64,000 nucleotides of DNA from Nonomuraea wenchangensis (GCF_900111685.1 NZ_FOHX01000003.1:62001-126000); one strand, 5' to 3'. Shown: positions 34,943 to 43,151, counted from the stretch's first letter. Program-made: numbers and translations. The notes: generated by a model not told the origin, from the sequence alone.

Positions 34943-35328
34943 CTGGCCTGTCTCCCCCTCTGCGGCCTCCAAACGGCCGCACTCACCGGCTGCTACCCGT
35001 GACCGGACAGCCGAACCCGGCACCTGCCTGCGGCTGACCGAGCAAGTCCAGAGCTACGATCACCTGCTCCGACGGATCGGGTCCGGCCCCACTTCCGATC
35101 AGCCGCGTCGGAACTGCTCGGACTCACTGCCTCTCCTGCGAGGCAGGCTCGCCAGGAGCCGGACCACCCTCACTTCTGCAGGAGGAGCCACGGCTCGCGG
35201 AGCCGATCTACAACGACATCTTCGCCCTGGGACGTCTCCAGCCGTTCGTCGACGACCCTGAGGTGGAGAGCATCGACGGCGACGACGAACTGGTAGGCGA
35301 CCTCCGTCGGTGGGGCACAAACGCCGAG
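34943..35328. other. 386-bp stretch without an intact gene
   Basis: Apart from the CpaF-like fragment at 35178-35313, I see no coding pattern, promoter or repeat of note. It separates the holin-like gene from the DUF421 gene, both on the minus strand. Confidence 0.5.
35178..35313 (+). pseudogene. fragment of a CpaF/TadA-type secretion ATPase gene
   Basis: The plus strand reads EPRLAEPIYNDIFALGRLQP and then FVDDPEVESIDGDDELVGDLRRW. This matches the N-terminal linker of CpaF-type ATPases (…EIFGLGRLQPLVDDPEVENI-ING-D…). There is no start, no Walker motifs and no continuation, because the DUF421 gene occupies the next bases on the other strand. It is a short relic of a tad/conjugation-type locus. 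Confidence 0.55.
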
Positions 35329-35868
35329 TCACGCGCCCGAATGCCCTGGTCGCAGGCGGTCGCAGCCCTTGACGTCGGCGAGGAATTCCGGGTCGATGGC
35401 CTCACCTCGGCGCAGCACGCTGATGTCACCGGTGCGTTCCAGGATCACCGCGGCCACGTCCCCGTAGCGGTGAACCGAGGCCAGGCGTAGCTTCTGACGG
35501 AGTTCGTCCTCGTTGATCTGCGCCTTGCGCAGGTTGTCGTGCAGCACCGCGCCGTCGGCCATGAGCAGCAGAGGGGCGTTGCTCATCAAACATTCCAGCC
35601 GGCTGTTGCGGCGCATGAGCCGGAAGGCCGTCTGGAGGGCGAACAGGGTGCACATACCGATCAAGCCCGCGAGCAGGGTCGGGGTGTAGCCCAGCACGGC
35701 ACGTCCCATGACCGCGCCGAGGGCGACGGCCGCAGCGAGGTCGAAGCTCGACATCGTCGCCAGAGCCCGCTGGCCGACGATCCTGATGAGCACCAGGAAC
35801 GCGAGATAGATCACGACCGTGGAAAGGACGACCGTGCCCGCGTCTGTCCAGGTCAGTCCGATGCGCAT
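35329..35868 (-). CDS. DUF421/YetF family membrane protein
   Basis: This is a 179-aa protein with three N-terminal helices (VVLSTVVIYLAFLVLIRIVG and others) and a cytoplasmic DUF421 domain. Family motifs are RIVGQRALATMSSFDLAAAVALG, MADGAVLHDNLRKAQINEDEL and RYGDVAAVILERTGDISVLRR. The ATG at 35868 follows GGGGGAG. YetF-like proteins are linked to spore and membrane traits in Bacillus, and the role here is unknown. Confidence 0.88.
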   Translation of the reverse strand: MRIGLTWTDAGTVVLSTVVIYLAFLVLIRIVGQRALATMSSFDLAAAVALGAVMGRAVLGYTPTLLAGLIGMCTLFALQTAFRLMRRNSRLECLMSNAPLLLMADGAVLHDNLRKAQINEDELRQKLRLASVHRYGDVAAVILERTGDISVLRRGEAIDPEFLADVKGCDRLRPGHSGA

Positions 35869-36016
35869 GCCCACTCCCCCTGCCAGTCGGCCACATCGCG
35901 GAAGACCGCGGTCCTCAACGCCGTGCCGTTTGGAAGGTCCACCCATGCCGCCAGGCCAGCCCCCAGGTCCCGCCGTTCTCGCTGCCGTCACGCGTCGCGC
36001 GAACCGTTGACTTCCG

Positions 36017-36120
36017 CATTACATACTCACGCTCGAAGGCGTTCTCGACCTGGACTCCTACCCGCTTCTCCAGGTCAGGCTCGCCGGTGCGCTCACGCTT
36101 TACGGACCGCCGTCGAAGGC
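36017..36120 (+). pseudogene. possible STAS-domain (anti-sigma factor antagonist) remnant
   Basis: One plus-strand frame reads HYILTLEGVLDLDSYPLLQV and then RLAGALTLYGPP, which is the first strand and helix of STAS domains (v-LeGvLDldsyp-L--aL). The following conserved DLS…DSSG part is absent. It is a short, start-less fragment. Confidence 0.4.
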
Positions 36121-36275
36121 CGGCCATGGGCAAGCTCAAGACCGCGGCCACCAAGCCAAGCACCATCCTGGCGACCGTGACCCTGCTGGCCGCCTAACTG
36201 CTCGGCCGCTTCACACGCTGCAAACGGTGATCCCTGAGTCCGTCTCCTTAACTCCTTGCACTCCGAAGTGTTAGC

Positions 36276-36325
36276 GCGGCTCCCCGTAGGCCAGGCGCAT
36301 CGCGGCGACGAACGCCGCGTGGTTC
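36276..36325 (-). pseudogene. second copy of a piece of the VOC gene at 38416-39153
   Basis: A block of 30 identical bases (GGCGCATCGCGGCGACGAAC and ten more) within about 46 similar bases occurs both here and near 38858-38903. There it encodes HAAFVAAMRR of the broken VOC gene. Here no open frame surrounds it, so it is a relic of a paralogue or a duplicated piece. Confidence 0.6.
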
Positions 36326-36771
36326 CGCATACTCGACCGTCCCCCGGCGTGCCGGGCTCACAGCATTTACGTGGGCAGGCGTCTCGGGCTGGTTCCACAG
36401 ACCCGCGAGTCTCCTTCCTGATCGCGGGAACGGCTCGACAAGCCGCATGATCACCTAGATCCGAGCCTGCTCAGCTCAGGCGTCGCAGCACGCCACGGGC
36501 GCGCGGGCGGCCTGCGCCTCCTCGGTCTCGGGTTCCGCACCGAACAGGTCGCCCTGGTCGGCTCCCACAGCGAACAGCTTCTCCTGCCGATCGAACACGT
36601 GGCGGTGTCCTTCCCCCCGCTGACTGTCAGCCCCCCGCCCGTTGTTCACGGCGAACATCTGAACGAGAAGTGACCGGATCTTAAGCGCCTCGCCCTTTTC
36701 GCAAGAGCGTGGTCGCGGGCATCACCGCAAAGCGGGGGCCGCCGCGTCCGAAGGTCCGGACGGCGGGGAGG

Positions 36772-37158
36772 TCAGCGGCGGCGGGAGGCGCATTTCACGC
36801 AGGTCTTGATGGCCGGGAGGACCTCCAGGCGCTCGAGGGGGATGCGTTGCCCGCACTTCGCGCAGATCCCGTAGGTGCCATCGCGGAGCCGCTCGGCAGC
36901 GAGGTCCAGTTCGGCGAGGTGTGTCAGGGCCTGGTCGAGAAGGGCCTGGACGTGGGCCCGCTCGAACGCTGTGGACGATCCCTCGGGGTCGTGCTCGTCG
37001 TCGGAGGCCGTCAGCGCCGACGAGGTGACGATCTCGTCCCGGTCGCGGCCCAGCAGGGCGATGCGGTCCGTGGTTCTGCGGCGGTCGGTGTCGAGTAGTT
37101 CTCGTATGGTCGCCTGCTCGGAGGGGGTAAGAGCGGCGTCCCGGTGGTGTTCGGTCAT
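36772..37158 (-). CDS. TraR/DksA family C4 zinc-finger protein
   Basis: This is a 128-aa DksA-like protein that may bind RNA polymerase. A coiled-coil N-terminal part (LTPSEQATIRELLDTDRRRT) leads to a C4 zinc finger with Cys99, Cys102, Cys120 and Cys123 (GICAKCGQRIPLERLEVLPA…TCVKC). The ATG follows GAGGAGCC. Length and zinc finger are normal for the actinobacterial RbpA-independent DksA-like group. It is not part of an obvious operon. Confidence 0.88.
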   Translation of the reverse strand: MTEHHRDAALTPSEQATIRELLDTDRRRTTDRIALLGRDRDEIVTSSALTASDDEHDPEGSSTAFERAHVQALLDQALTHLAELDLAAERLRDGTYGICAKCGQRIPLERLEVLPAIKTCVKCASRRR

Positions 37159-37259
37159 CCTGGCTCCTCACCTTCCCCACCAGATTATTCGCCGCCCTTC
37201 CCTGGAGATGACCTGGGCTGGTAACCGGGGTGGTCCTGGGCCTTTCACCCCCGAACAGG

Positions 37260-38372
37260 TCAGGGCCAGCGCACCTCCGGGGTGCGTTCCACGAACTGCG
37301 CGTACTGCTCGAACGCCCGCTCCACCTCCGCCCGGTCGCTGCTGTGGAGTGGTGTGAGCGGCTGCACGGCGATCCGTACCTGGCTCTTCGTGAGGGTGCG
37401 TTTCCAGGTGGCCACGACCCGGCCGGCGCGTACCACTGTGGACTGGAAGATGCCGTTGTTGCCGGGGACGATGGCCGCCTTGTGCTCGTCGGCGACCATG
37501 AGCGAGCGGTCTTTGTAGCCCAGCAGGTATTCGTCGAACCCCGGCAGCACGAGCAGCTCGTCGTCGCCGACCGGGAGAGGGGCGGTGTCGAGGAGCGCGG
37601 CGTGGAGGTAGGTCTCCACCCCATCGACGGTCACCCGGGCCAGCGCGTCGCCGGCCACCGCGATGCCGCGTTTGGCGTCGGCCGCGGTCAGGCCGGTCCA
37701 GCCCGCGAAGTCGTGCCGGGTGGCCGGCCCGCGACCGCGGAAGTAGCGCAGGGCGATGGTGCCCAGCGCCTCGTCGCGCTCCGGCCGGTGCGGGTCGGGA
37801 ACCCACTCGTCGAGCAGCACGAAGCTCTGCTCGTTGCCGATGTTGGGGGCGATGCACAGCAGGCCCCGCTGGCTGGCGTACCACAGCAGGTGGTAGCCGC
37901 GCTGGCCACTGGTGTCGATGCCCTTGTCGGTCAGCGCTGCCAGGCACTCCGACCGGGTCAGCCGCCCGCCGCCGGTCAGGGCCGCGCCCAGCACCTCCAT
38001 GGCCTGAGCGACGGTCTCCTCCGAGAGGCCGAGTTGTTCGCGCTGCCTCGCCGCGCCGTTCAGCACCCGGACGCCCATCAGTTCGACCATCCAGCGGGCG
38101 TCGCGGGACGGGACGAAGTGGATGGTGCCGCGCATCGGCCACGTGCGCAGCGCCTCACGGCGCTCCAGCGCGGCGGTGACGTCGGCGGCGGTGTGTCCGG
38201 GCAGTCTCGTGCCGAACGACCACAGACCGCTGGCCAGGTCTTGCGCCTGCATCGCCCCGAGCCAGGTCACCACCTCGGCCACGCCCGTCGCTTGGCCGGC
38301 GCCGCCGGGCGACGCTCGTAGCAGCAGGCTGGACATCCGCAAACCGAGCACCTGCTGGGGGGTGAGTTCCAC
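37260..38372 (-). CDS. winged-helix DNA-binding protein of the AlkZ/YcaQ DNA glycosylase family
   Basis: This is a 370-aa protein of the HTH_42 family, whose members AlkZ and YcaQ unhook interstrand DNA crosslinks and remove bulky alkylated bases. The catalytic QxQ motif is present as Gln42-Ala43-Gln44 (LGAMQAQDLASGL). Other family stretches are RTWPMRGTIHFVPSRDARWM and DELLVLPGFDEYLLGYKDRS. AlkZ in Streptomyces gives self-resistance to azinomycin, but stand-alone genes like this are often general repair enzymes. No crosslinking-toxin genes are visible near it. Confidence 0.85.
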   Translation of the reverse strand: MELTPQQVLGLRMSSLLLRASPGGAGQATGVAEVVTWLGAMQAQDLASGLWSFGTRLPGHTAADVTAALERREALRTWPMRGTIHFVPSRDARWMVELMGVRVLNGAARQREQLGLSEETVAQAMEVLGAALTGGGRLTRSECLAALTDKGIDTSGQRGYHLLWYASQRGLLCIAPNIGNEQSFVLLDEWVPDPHRPERDEALGTIALRYFRGRGPATRHDFAGWTGLTAADAKRGIAVAGDALARVTVDGVETYLHAALLDTAPLPVGDDELLVLPGFDEYLLGYKDRSLMVADEHKAAIVPGNNGIFQSTVVRAGRVVATWKRTLTKSQVRIAVQPLTPLHSSDRAEVERAFEQYAQFVERTPEVRWP

Positions 38373-38415
38373 CGGTCAACCGTATCCTCCGCCACCGACA
38401 ATCCCACCGACGTGA

Positions 38416-39153
38416 TCACCGGGCCGGGGGAAGCCACTCCTGAAGTCCGGCGAGATGCCCGAGTTCCGACTCGACGCGCTGCCGGTCGTCGATGGTGAGC
38501 TCCAGACCGCGCAGGTCAGCGAGCCAGGGATCGGTGGGCTCGCCGAGTACGGTGGCCAAGTCGATGAGGTGACACAGGACGATGGCCCGCTCGGCCACCG
38601 AGGCGTCCGCGTGGTGCCTGCGCATCGCGGACTTGAGGGCGCGGAAGGCCTGCAGGTCGTCGTTCTTGAACTCGCGCAGGATCCGGGCGTTGTCGAGCGC
38701 CTTGGCCAGGCCCGTCAGCTTCTTCGAGCCGCCGTACTCCAACTCGGCGGGCTCGTCACGCTGGATGAAGAGGATCGAGTTCCCGGACGGATCGATCAGG
38801 GTGAACCGGGACGCGCCGGGCCGGTAACGGGTGATCCGCGGAACGCCGGAGGCCAGCACCTTCCCGTAGACCCGGCGCATCGCGGCGACGAACGCCGCGT
38901 GGTACGGCGCCACGGCGTCGACCATGACCAGGCAGCTTCCCGAGCCCTCCCGCGTCGGGTCCAGGTCCTTGGGCGCCGGGCCGAAGTGCAGCTGGAATCC
39001 GCTCCACCGCAGCGCCAGATATACATAGGGCCTGCTCTGTTTGTAGGTCGCCTCGAACCCCAGCGCCTCTTAGAACGCCAGGGTCTCCTCCACTGACGCG
39101 CACGGCATCAACGGCACCGTCGTCTCGTTCGGCCGAACCTCGGGTTCGCTCAA
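38416..39153 (-). pseudogene. VOC (glyoxalase/bleomycin-resistance) family gene with one in-frame stop
   Basis: The frame from TTG 39153 (ribosome site GAAGGAG) reads LSEPEVRPNETTVPLMPCAS…LAF, then TAA at 39070-39072, then EALGFEATYKQSRPYVYLAL and on to the stop at 38416. VOC proteins have a Tyr at this point (F-Y-EALGF), so one base change of TAC or TAT to TAA explains the break. The rest is intact: LIDPSGNSILFIQRDEPAEL and a C-terminal helical extension. An internal ATG at 38925 could still give a 169-aa piece that lacks the first half of the fold. Confidence 0.8.
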
Positions 39154-39292
39154 GTGCTTCTCCTTCCAGGTGGCCCGGCGATGTTTGCACCCTTCGGGGA
39201 GGCTCGCATATGGATCGCTCCAATCCGTATCGGCTTGTCGCGCACTTGTACTGGGTGGACGCGAGCGAGCACTGATTCGATGTTTCTCTAAT

Positions 39293-39343
39293 TTGACAGA
39301 AGCCTAAGCACGGACGCAGACTCGGGACTGCTTAGACGTCCGT
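39293..39343 (+). promoter_or_regulatory. candidate promoter and operator of the ArsI-type gene
   Basis: A consensus -35 hexamer TTGACA (39293-39298) is followed by the inverted repeat GCCTAAGCA/TGCTTAGAC (39302-39310 and 39329-39337). A second pair, ACGGACG/CGTCCGT (39310-39316 and 39337-39343), overlaps it. It lies 26 bp upstream of the gene. A metal- or arsenic-sensing repressor is a natural candidate ligand, but none is encoded nearby. Confidence 0.45.
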
Positions 39344-39368
39344 CGAAATCAGGAGATCGGAGATCGTC

Positions 39369-39773
39369 ATGTCTCGCGTCCAGCTCGCTCTGCGCGTCGC
39401 CGACCTGGAAGGCTCGATCGCCTTCTACTCCAAGTTGTTCGGCGCCGAGCCGGCCAAGCGCCGCCCCGGCTACGCCAACTTCGCCATCGCCGAACCGCCG
39501 CTCAAGCTGGTGCTCATCGAGGGAGAGGAGGGGGAGGCGACCCGCCTGGACCACCTGGGCGTCGAGGTCGAGGACACCGCCCAGGTCAACGCCGCCACCC
39601 AGCGGCTCAAGGACGCCGGCCTGGCGACGTTCGAGGAGAACGACACCTCCTGCTGCTACGCCCTCCAGGACAAGGTCTGGGTCCACGGTCCTGGAGCGGA
39701 GCCATGGGAGGTGTACGTGGTCAAGGGTGACGCCGACACCCTGGCCAAGGAGACCGACTCGGCATGCTGCTGA
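39369..39773 (+). CDS. arsI: ArsI/CadI family metalloenzyme (C-As lyase type)
   Basis: This is a 134-aa VOC-fold enzyme of the ArsI/CadI group. ArsI breaks the carbon-arsenic bond of methylated trivalent arsenicals using Fe(II). It shows SRVQLALRVADLEGSIAFYS at the start, the vicinal cysteine pair in ENDTSCCYALQDKVWVHGPG that binds the arsenical, PWEVYVVKGDADTLAK, and a Cys-Cys terminus. The ATG follows GGAG with a seven-base gap. There is no arsR, arsM or arsenite pump in the window, so it is an orphan. Confidence 0.85.
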   Translation: MSRVQLALRVADLEGSIAFYSKLFGAEPAKRRPGYANFAIAEPPLKLVLIEGEEGEATRLDHLGVEVEDTAQVNAATQRLKDAGLATFEENDTSCCYALQDKVWVHGPGAEPWEVYVVKGDADTLAKETDSACC

Positions 39774-39789
39774 CCGCAGCGCCGCGCCC

Positions 39790-40335
39790 CTAGTCCGGAT
39801 CGAGTACGCGCGTCATCCAGATCGTGTCGCCGTGTTCGGCGTCCTCGGTGACGCGGCCGCTGTGGTGGAAACCGAGCTTCCCGAGGACGCGGAACGAGGG
39901 TGCGTTCCACTCCCGCACGGTCGCCCAGAGTCGCCGGCGTCCGGTTCGAGCCGCGGCTTCCATGACCGCACGAGCGGCTTCCGTCGCGTATCCGCGGCCG
40001 TGAGCTCGTCGTGCCAGCTCGTACGCGATCTCAGGCTCGTCGAAAGACCCCTGGCCGATGGTCAATCCGCAGTAGCCGATGAACTCACCGGTGGCGCGCA
40101 GCTCGACAGGCAGCAACCCGAGCCCCGGAGCCGCCAACAGCGGATTGTCGAGGAGCCAGCCGCGGATGTCCTCGACCGTCGGGCGGCCCTCGGCGTCGAT
40201 CCGCCGGGCCGGCGGCACTCGTGGGTCCCGCTCAAGCGACAACCCGCGATAGTCCTCGGCATCCGACGGCACCCACCGCCGCAACCGCAGCCGCTCGGTC
40301 ATCAGCTCCGCCGGCAGCTCCCCATAGATCCCCAC
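39790..40335 (-). CDS. GNAT family N-acetyltransferase, RimJ/RimL type
   Basis: This is a 181-aa acetyltransferase. The fold is visible as MTERLRLRRWVPSDAEDY near the start, FIGYCGLTIGQGSFDEPEIAYELARRAHGRGYATEAARAV with the acetyl-CoA loop (R-x2-G-R-G-Y), and ERNAPSFRVLGKLGF-like REWNAPSFRVLGKLGFHHSG. It may acetylate a ribosomal protein end or a small amine. It is convergent with the ArsI gene 16 bp away. Confidence 0.9.
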   Translation of the reverse strand: MGIYGELPAELMTERLRLRRWVPSDAEDYRGLSLERDPRVPPARRIDAEGRPTVEDIRGWLLDNPLLAAPGLGLLPVELRATGEFIGYCGLTIGQGSFDEPEIAYELARRAHGRGYATEAARAVMEAAARTGRRRLWATVREWNAPSFRVLGKLGFHHSGRVTEDAEHGDTIWMTRVLDPD

Positions 40336-40450
40336 CCGAGCAACCTAACCCAGCCTTAATGCTCGTATCGACGTGGCCGAAATAACGGATCAGTGAGATG
40401 CGGCATCACGGCGCCGACTGCGATCTCGTCTGAAGCCGGCGATGGAGTTG

Positions 40451-41560
40451 TCAGTGGTCGGCGGCGGTGGCGAAGTCGGGTAGCTCGGTGGAGAGCAGTC
40501 CCTCGGCGGCTCCGTCGAGGAGCCGGGCCATCTCCGTGGAGCGGGGAAGCATGGTCTTCTCGTAGGCATGGATCGCCTCGCCGACGGTGTCGTGGTGGGC
40601 GAGGGCGAGGGCGAGTTCGCTGGCGTCCAGCATGGCGAGGTTGACGCCCACGCCGAGCGGGGGCATGAGGTGGGCGGCGTCGCCGAGCAGGGTCACCGTG
40701 GGGTTGTGCTCCCAGACGTGCGGGACGGGCAGGGCGAAGATCGGGCGGTCGACGTAGGCGCCGTCGTTGTCGGAGATCAGCCGGCGCAGGCGGGGCGACC
40801 AGTCGCGGTAGCGCTCCAGAAGGAGGGCGCGGATGCCGTCGGCCGTGAGGCCGCCGGCGGTGATCCAGTCGGCCGGGACGCGCTGGATGAGGTAGACGCG
40901 GATGTGGTCGCCGCCGTTGCGCTGGGCGAACAGGCCGCGCTCGCCGTCGGCCGCGGCGGCTCCGCCCTGGCCGACGAGCTCGGCGATGCCGGGGTGCCGG
41001 GTCTCGACGTCGTGGAACCAGGCTTCGAGGAAGCTCACGCCGGTGTAGCGGGGGGTGGCCGGGGAGACGGCGCGGCGGACCTTGGACCAGGCGCCGTCGG
41101 CGCCGATGACGAGGTCGGCTTCGACGGTGGTGCCGTCCGTGAAGTGCAGCTGCCTGTGGCCTTCGGCGGGGCCGCTGACGGCGCGCAGGGCGTGGCCCCA
41201 GCGCACGGTGCCGGGCTGGAGCGAGTTGAGCAGCAGGCCGCGGTCGATCTCCGGTTTGTACCGCTCGTCCGGCTCGGGGACGTGGAAGAGCATCGTGCCG
41301 GCCGGGTCCAGCTGGCGCATCTCCTGGCCCTCCGGCCGGGCCAGTCGGAAGAACTCGTCCAGGAGGCCGGCTTCGCGGAGGGCGAGCTGGCCGTTGTCGG
41401 CGTGCAGGTCGAGGGTGCCGCCCTGGTCGCGGGCGGCGGGGCCGGTGTCGCGGTCGTGGACGGTGGTGGTGATGCCGTGCCGTTGGAGGATGCGGGCGCA
41501 GGTCAGGCCGCCGGGGCCGGCTCCGATGATGGCGATGCGGAGGGTGGGGGTGGTGTTCAT
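40451..41560 (-). CDS. FAD-dependent monooxygenase, TetX-like
   Basis: This is a 369-aa class A flavoprotein hydroxylase. It has the FAD motif IIGAGPGGLTCARIL, the DG motif LVIGADGAWSKVR and the GD motif TLLGDAAHLMPPLGVGVNLAM. The family contains TetX tetracycline-inactivating enzymes and many aromatic hydroxylases, so the substrate is open. The divergent fragment at 41581-41798 is probably what is left of its TetR regulator. Confidence 0.87.
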   Translation of the reverse strand: MNTTPTLRIAIIGAGPGGLTCARILQRHGITTTVHDRDTGPAARDQGGTLDLHADNGQLALREAGLLDEFFRLARPEGQEMRQLDPAGTMLFHVPEPDERYKPEIDRGLLLNSLQPGTVRWGHALRAVSGPAEGHRQLHFTDGTTVEADLVIGADGAWSKVRRAVSPATPRYTGVSFLEAWFHDVETRHPGIAELVGQGGAAAADGERGLFAQRNGGDHIRVYLIQRVPADWITAGGLTADGIRALLLERYRDWSPRLRRLISDNDGAYVDRPIFALPVPHVWEHNPTVTLLGDAAHLMPPLGVGVNLAMLDASELALALAHHDTVGEAIHAYEKTMLPRSTEMARLLDGAAEGLLSTELPDFATAADH

Positions 41561-41580
41561 GAAGGGTGCTCCGGCGTGAG

Positions 41581-41798
41581 CGGTCCGAGGGCCAGTCCAT
41601 CCCGGCCGCGCTGCGCGAGCACGCCCTGACCACCCGGGTGGCCGCCGGTGAAGGCGGCGACGCCCGCTTCGCCGCCTTCACCGAGCTGGTGGCCAGTACG
41701 CCTGCGCAGCGCGACTACGCCCAGAACATGTGGCTACGCCACACCGCCGCGCTCGCCCGGGCCATCGCGGAGGAGAGCGGCCTCGCCCCATCAGCTGA
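41581..41798 (+). pseudogene. remnant of a TetR regulator gene between the monooxygenase and narI
   Basis: The plus strand reads LREHALTTRVAAGEGGDARF, then AAFTELVASTPAQRDYAQNM and WLRHTAALARAIAEESGLAP. This looks like the central helices of TetR/AcrR-type regulators that often sit divergent from FAD monooxygenases. The helix-turn-helix part and the C-terminus are missing. The fragment stops where narI ends on the other strand, as if one edge of the nar block cut the gene. Confidence 0.5.
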
Positions 41799-42471
41799 GC
41801 GGCACGCGCCGGCGGTAGACGACGTAGGGCCGCCACAGGTACGCGACGGGCGCGGACCAGACGTGGACGAGCCTGGTGAACGGCCAGATCGCGGCGAGCA
41901 GCCAGGCGGACAGGGCGTGCAGCTGGAAGACCAGCGGCACGTCGGCCATCAGGGCGGGGTCGGGGTGGAGGGTGAGGACGCCGCGGAACCAGACGGCGAT
42001 CGTGGCGCGGTAGTCGTAGCCGCCGCCGAGCAGGTTCGCGCCGATGGTCGCGCTCATGCCGAGCAGGATCACCACGGCGAGGACGGCGAACAGGACCTTG
42101 TCGGCGCGGGTGGTCGTACGGCGCACCCGCGGGCTGGTGAAGCGGCGGGCCAGCAGCAGCGCCAGGCCCGCGACCACCATGAGCCCGGCCACGGTGCCGG
42201 CGACCACCGACACCAGGTGGTAGAGGTGCTCGTCGATCCCGACGGCCGCGGTCCACGACTTGGGGACGAGCAGACCGAGCACGTGCCCGCCGATGGCGGC
42301 GAACGCGCCGAGATGGAACAGCGGCGAGCCGAGCCGCAGCAGCCGGCTCTCCAGCACCTGCGTGGTACGGGTCGTCCAGCCGAACTGGTCGACGCGCCAG
42401 CGCCAGACGTGCCCGACGACGAAGACCGTCAGCGCGATGTAGGGGACGACGACCCAGAGCGCGACGTTCAC
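41791..42471 (-). CDS. narI: respiratory nitrate reductase gamma subunit
   Basis: This is the membrane cytochrome b subunit that takes electrons from menaquinol and passes them to NarH, 226 aa. Five hydrophobic helices are visible, and the conserved heme-ligand histidines lie in SPLFHLGAFAAIGGHVLGLL and FQLHALSAWLLAAIWPFTRLVHVWS. It is the last gene of narGHJI. Its ATG overlaps the narJ stop by four bases. Confidence 0.95.
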   Translation of the reverse strand: MNVALWVVVPYIALTVFVVGHVWRWRVDQFGWTTRTTQVLESRLLRLGSPLFHLGAFAAIGGHVLGLLVPKSWTAAVGIDEHLYHLVSVVAGTVAGLMVVAGLALLLARRFTSPRVRRTTTRADKVLFAVLAVVILLGMSATIGANLLGGGYDYRATIAVWFRGVLTLHPDPALMADVPLVFQLHALSAWLLAAIWPFTRLVHVWSAPVAYLWRPYVVYRRRVPLS

Positions 42472-43151
42472 GGTCTGACCTCCAGTTCGGTGAGCGGCGG
42501 GCCGTACGGCGCCAGCCCGACCTCCTCGGCGGGCGGCCCGGCCAGGGCGAGGTCGGCGACGGCGGCGTGCTCGGCCGCCGACAGCTCGGGCAGCTCGCCG
42601 CAGAGCGCGTCGAGGACGAGCGCGTACGGCGAGCCGCTCTCGTGCAGCGCGGTGCGGATGAGCTCCAGGCCCTTGCGGTGCTGCCGGAGCGGCGCCTCCC
42701 CTGTGGCGGGACCGGCCAGGGCGGCGAACTCGCAGACGACGGGCAGGAAGTCGGGCAGTTCGCCCTCGGGCGGGGTGAGCCCGGCGACCCGGTAACGCTG
42801 CTTGAGCGTGAGCAGGGCCATGCCGCGGCGGCGGGTGTCGCCGTGCAGGTAGTAGGTGAGGTAGAGGCTCGATCTGCGGCGCAGGTCGAAGGTCTGGACG
42901 TAGTGGCGGGCCAGCTCCATCGGCTGCCGGCCGCCGAACCAGGCCACGAAGGCGGTCAGCGAGGCGCGGGCCGCCGACTCCGGCAGGGCGCGTACCGCCT
43001 GGGCCAGCTCGTCGCGGGCGGCGAGGAGGGCGGGGTCGGGGTACTGGAGCAGGAGGGAGACCAGCCGGAGCAGCGCCGCCCGCTCTCCAGGCGCTGGCTG
43101 CGTGCTGGTCTCCGTGCCGGGTCGCGTGTCGGACCTCAGGCGGAGTCTCAT
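42468..43151 (-). CDS. narJ: nitrate reductase molybdenum cofactor assembly chaperone
   Basis: NarJ is a cytoplasmic chaperone that binds the NarG N-terminus and holds it until cofactor is inserted. The 227-aa product has the family stretches RLVSLLLQYPDPALLAARDE, YVQTFDLRRRSSLYLTYYLHGDTRRRGMALL and LPDFLPVVCEFAALA. It starts with an ATGA overlap on narH and ends with one on narI. Confidence 0.95.
   Translation of the reverse strand: MRLRLRSDTRPGTETSTQPAPGERAALLRLVSLLLQYPDPALLAARDELAQAVRALPESAARASLTAFVAWFGGRQPMELARHYVQTFDLRRRSSLYLTYYLHGDTRRRGMALLTLKQRYRVAGLTPPEGELPDFLPVVCEFAALAGPATGEAPLRQHRKGLELIRTALHESGSPYALVLDALCGELPELSAAEHAAVADLALAGPPAEEVGLAPYGPPLTELEVRP

Larger units (their letters stand above)
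35869..36771. other. about 900 bp of eroded sequence without a convincing intact gene
   Basis: This stretch holds a STAS-like remnant (36017-36120) and a VOC-like remnant (36276-36325). It also holds a 60-codon minus-strand frame (36476-36658, ending ARAPVACCDA) that resembles nothing I know. Stop codons break all frames often for this GC content, which suggests decay. Confidence 0.55.

Noticed and set aside
36476..36658. A 60-codon minus-strand frame ending ARAPVACCDA
   Set aside because: It has no ribosome site or family match and lies in decayed sequence, so I describe it only within the gene-free stretch.
39210..39275. A 21-codon plus-strand frame (MDRSNPYRLVAHLYWVDASE and H) upstream of the ArsI-type gene
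   Set aside because: It has no ribosome site, and the promoter and operator candidates lie after it. Length and position fit chance.
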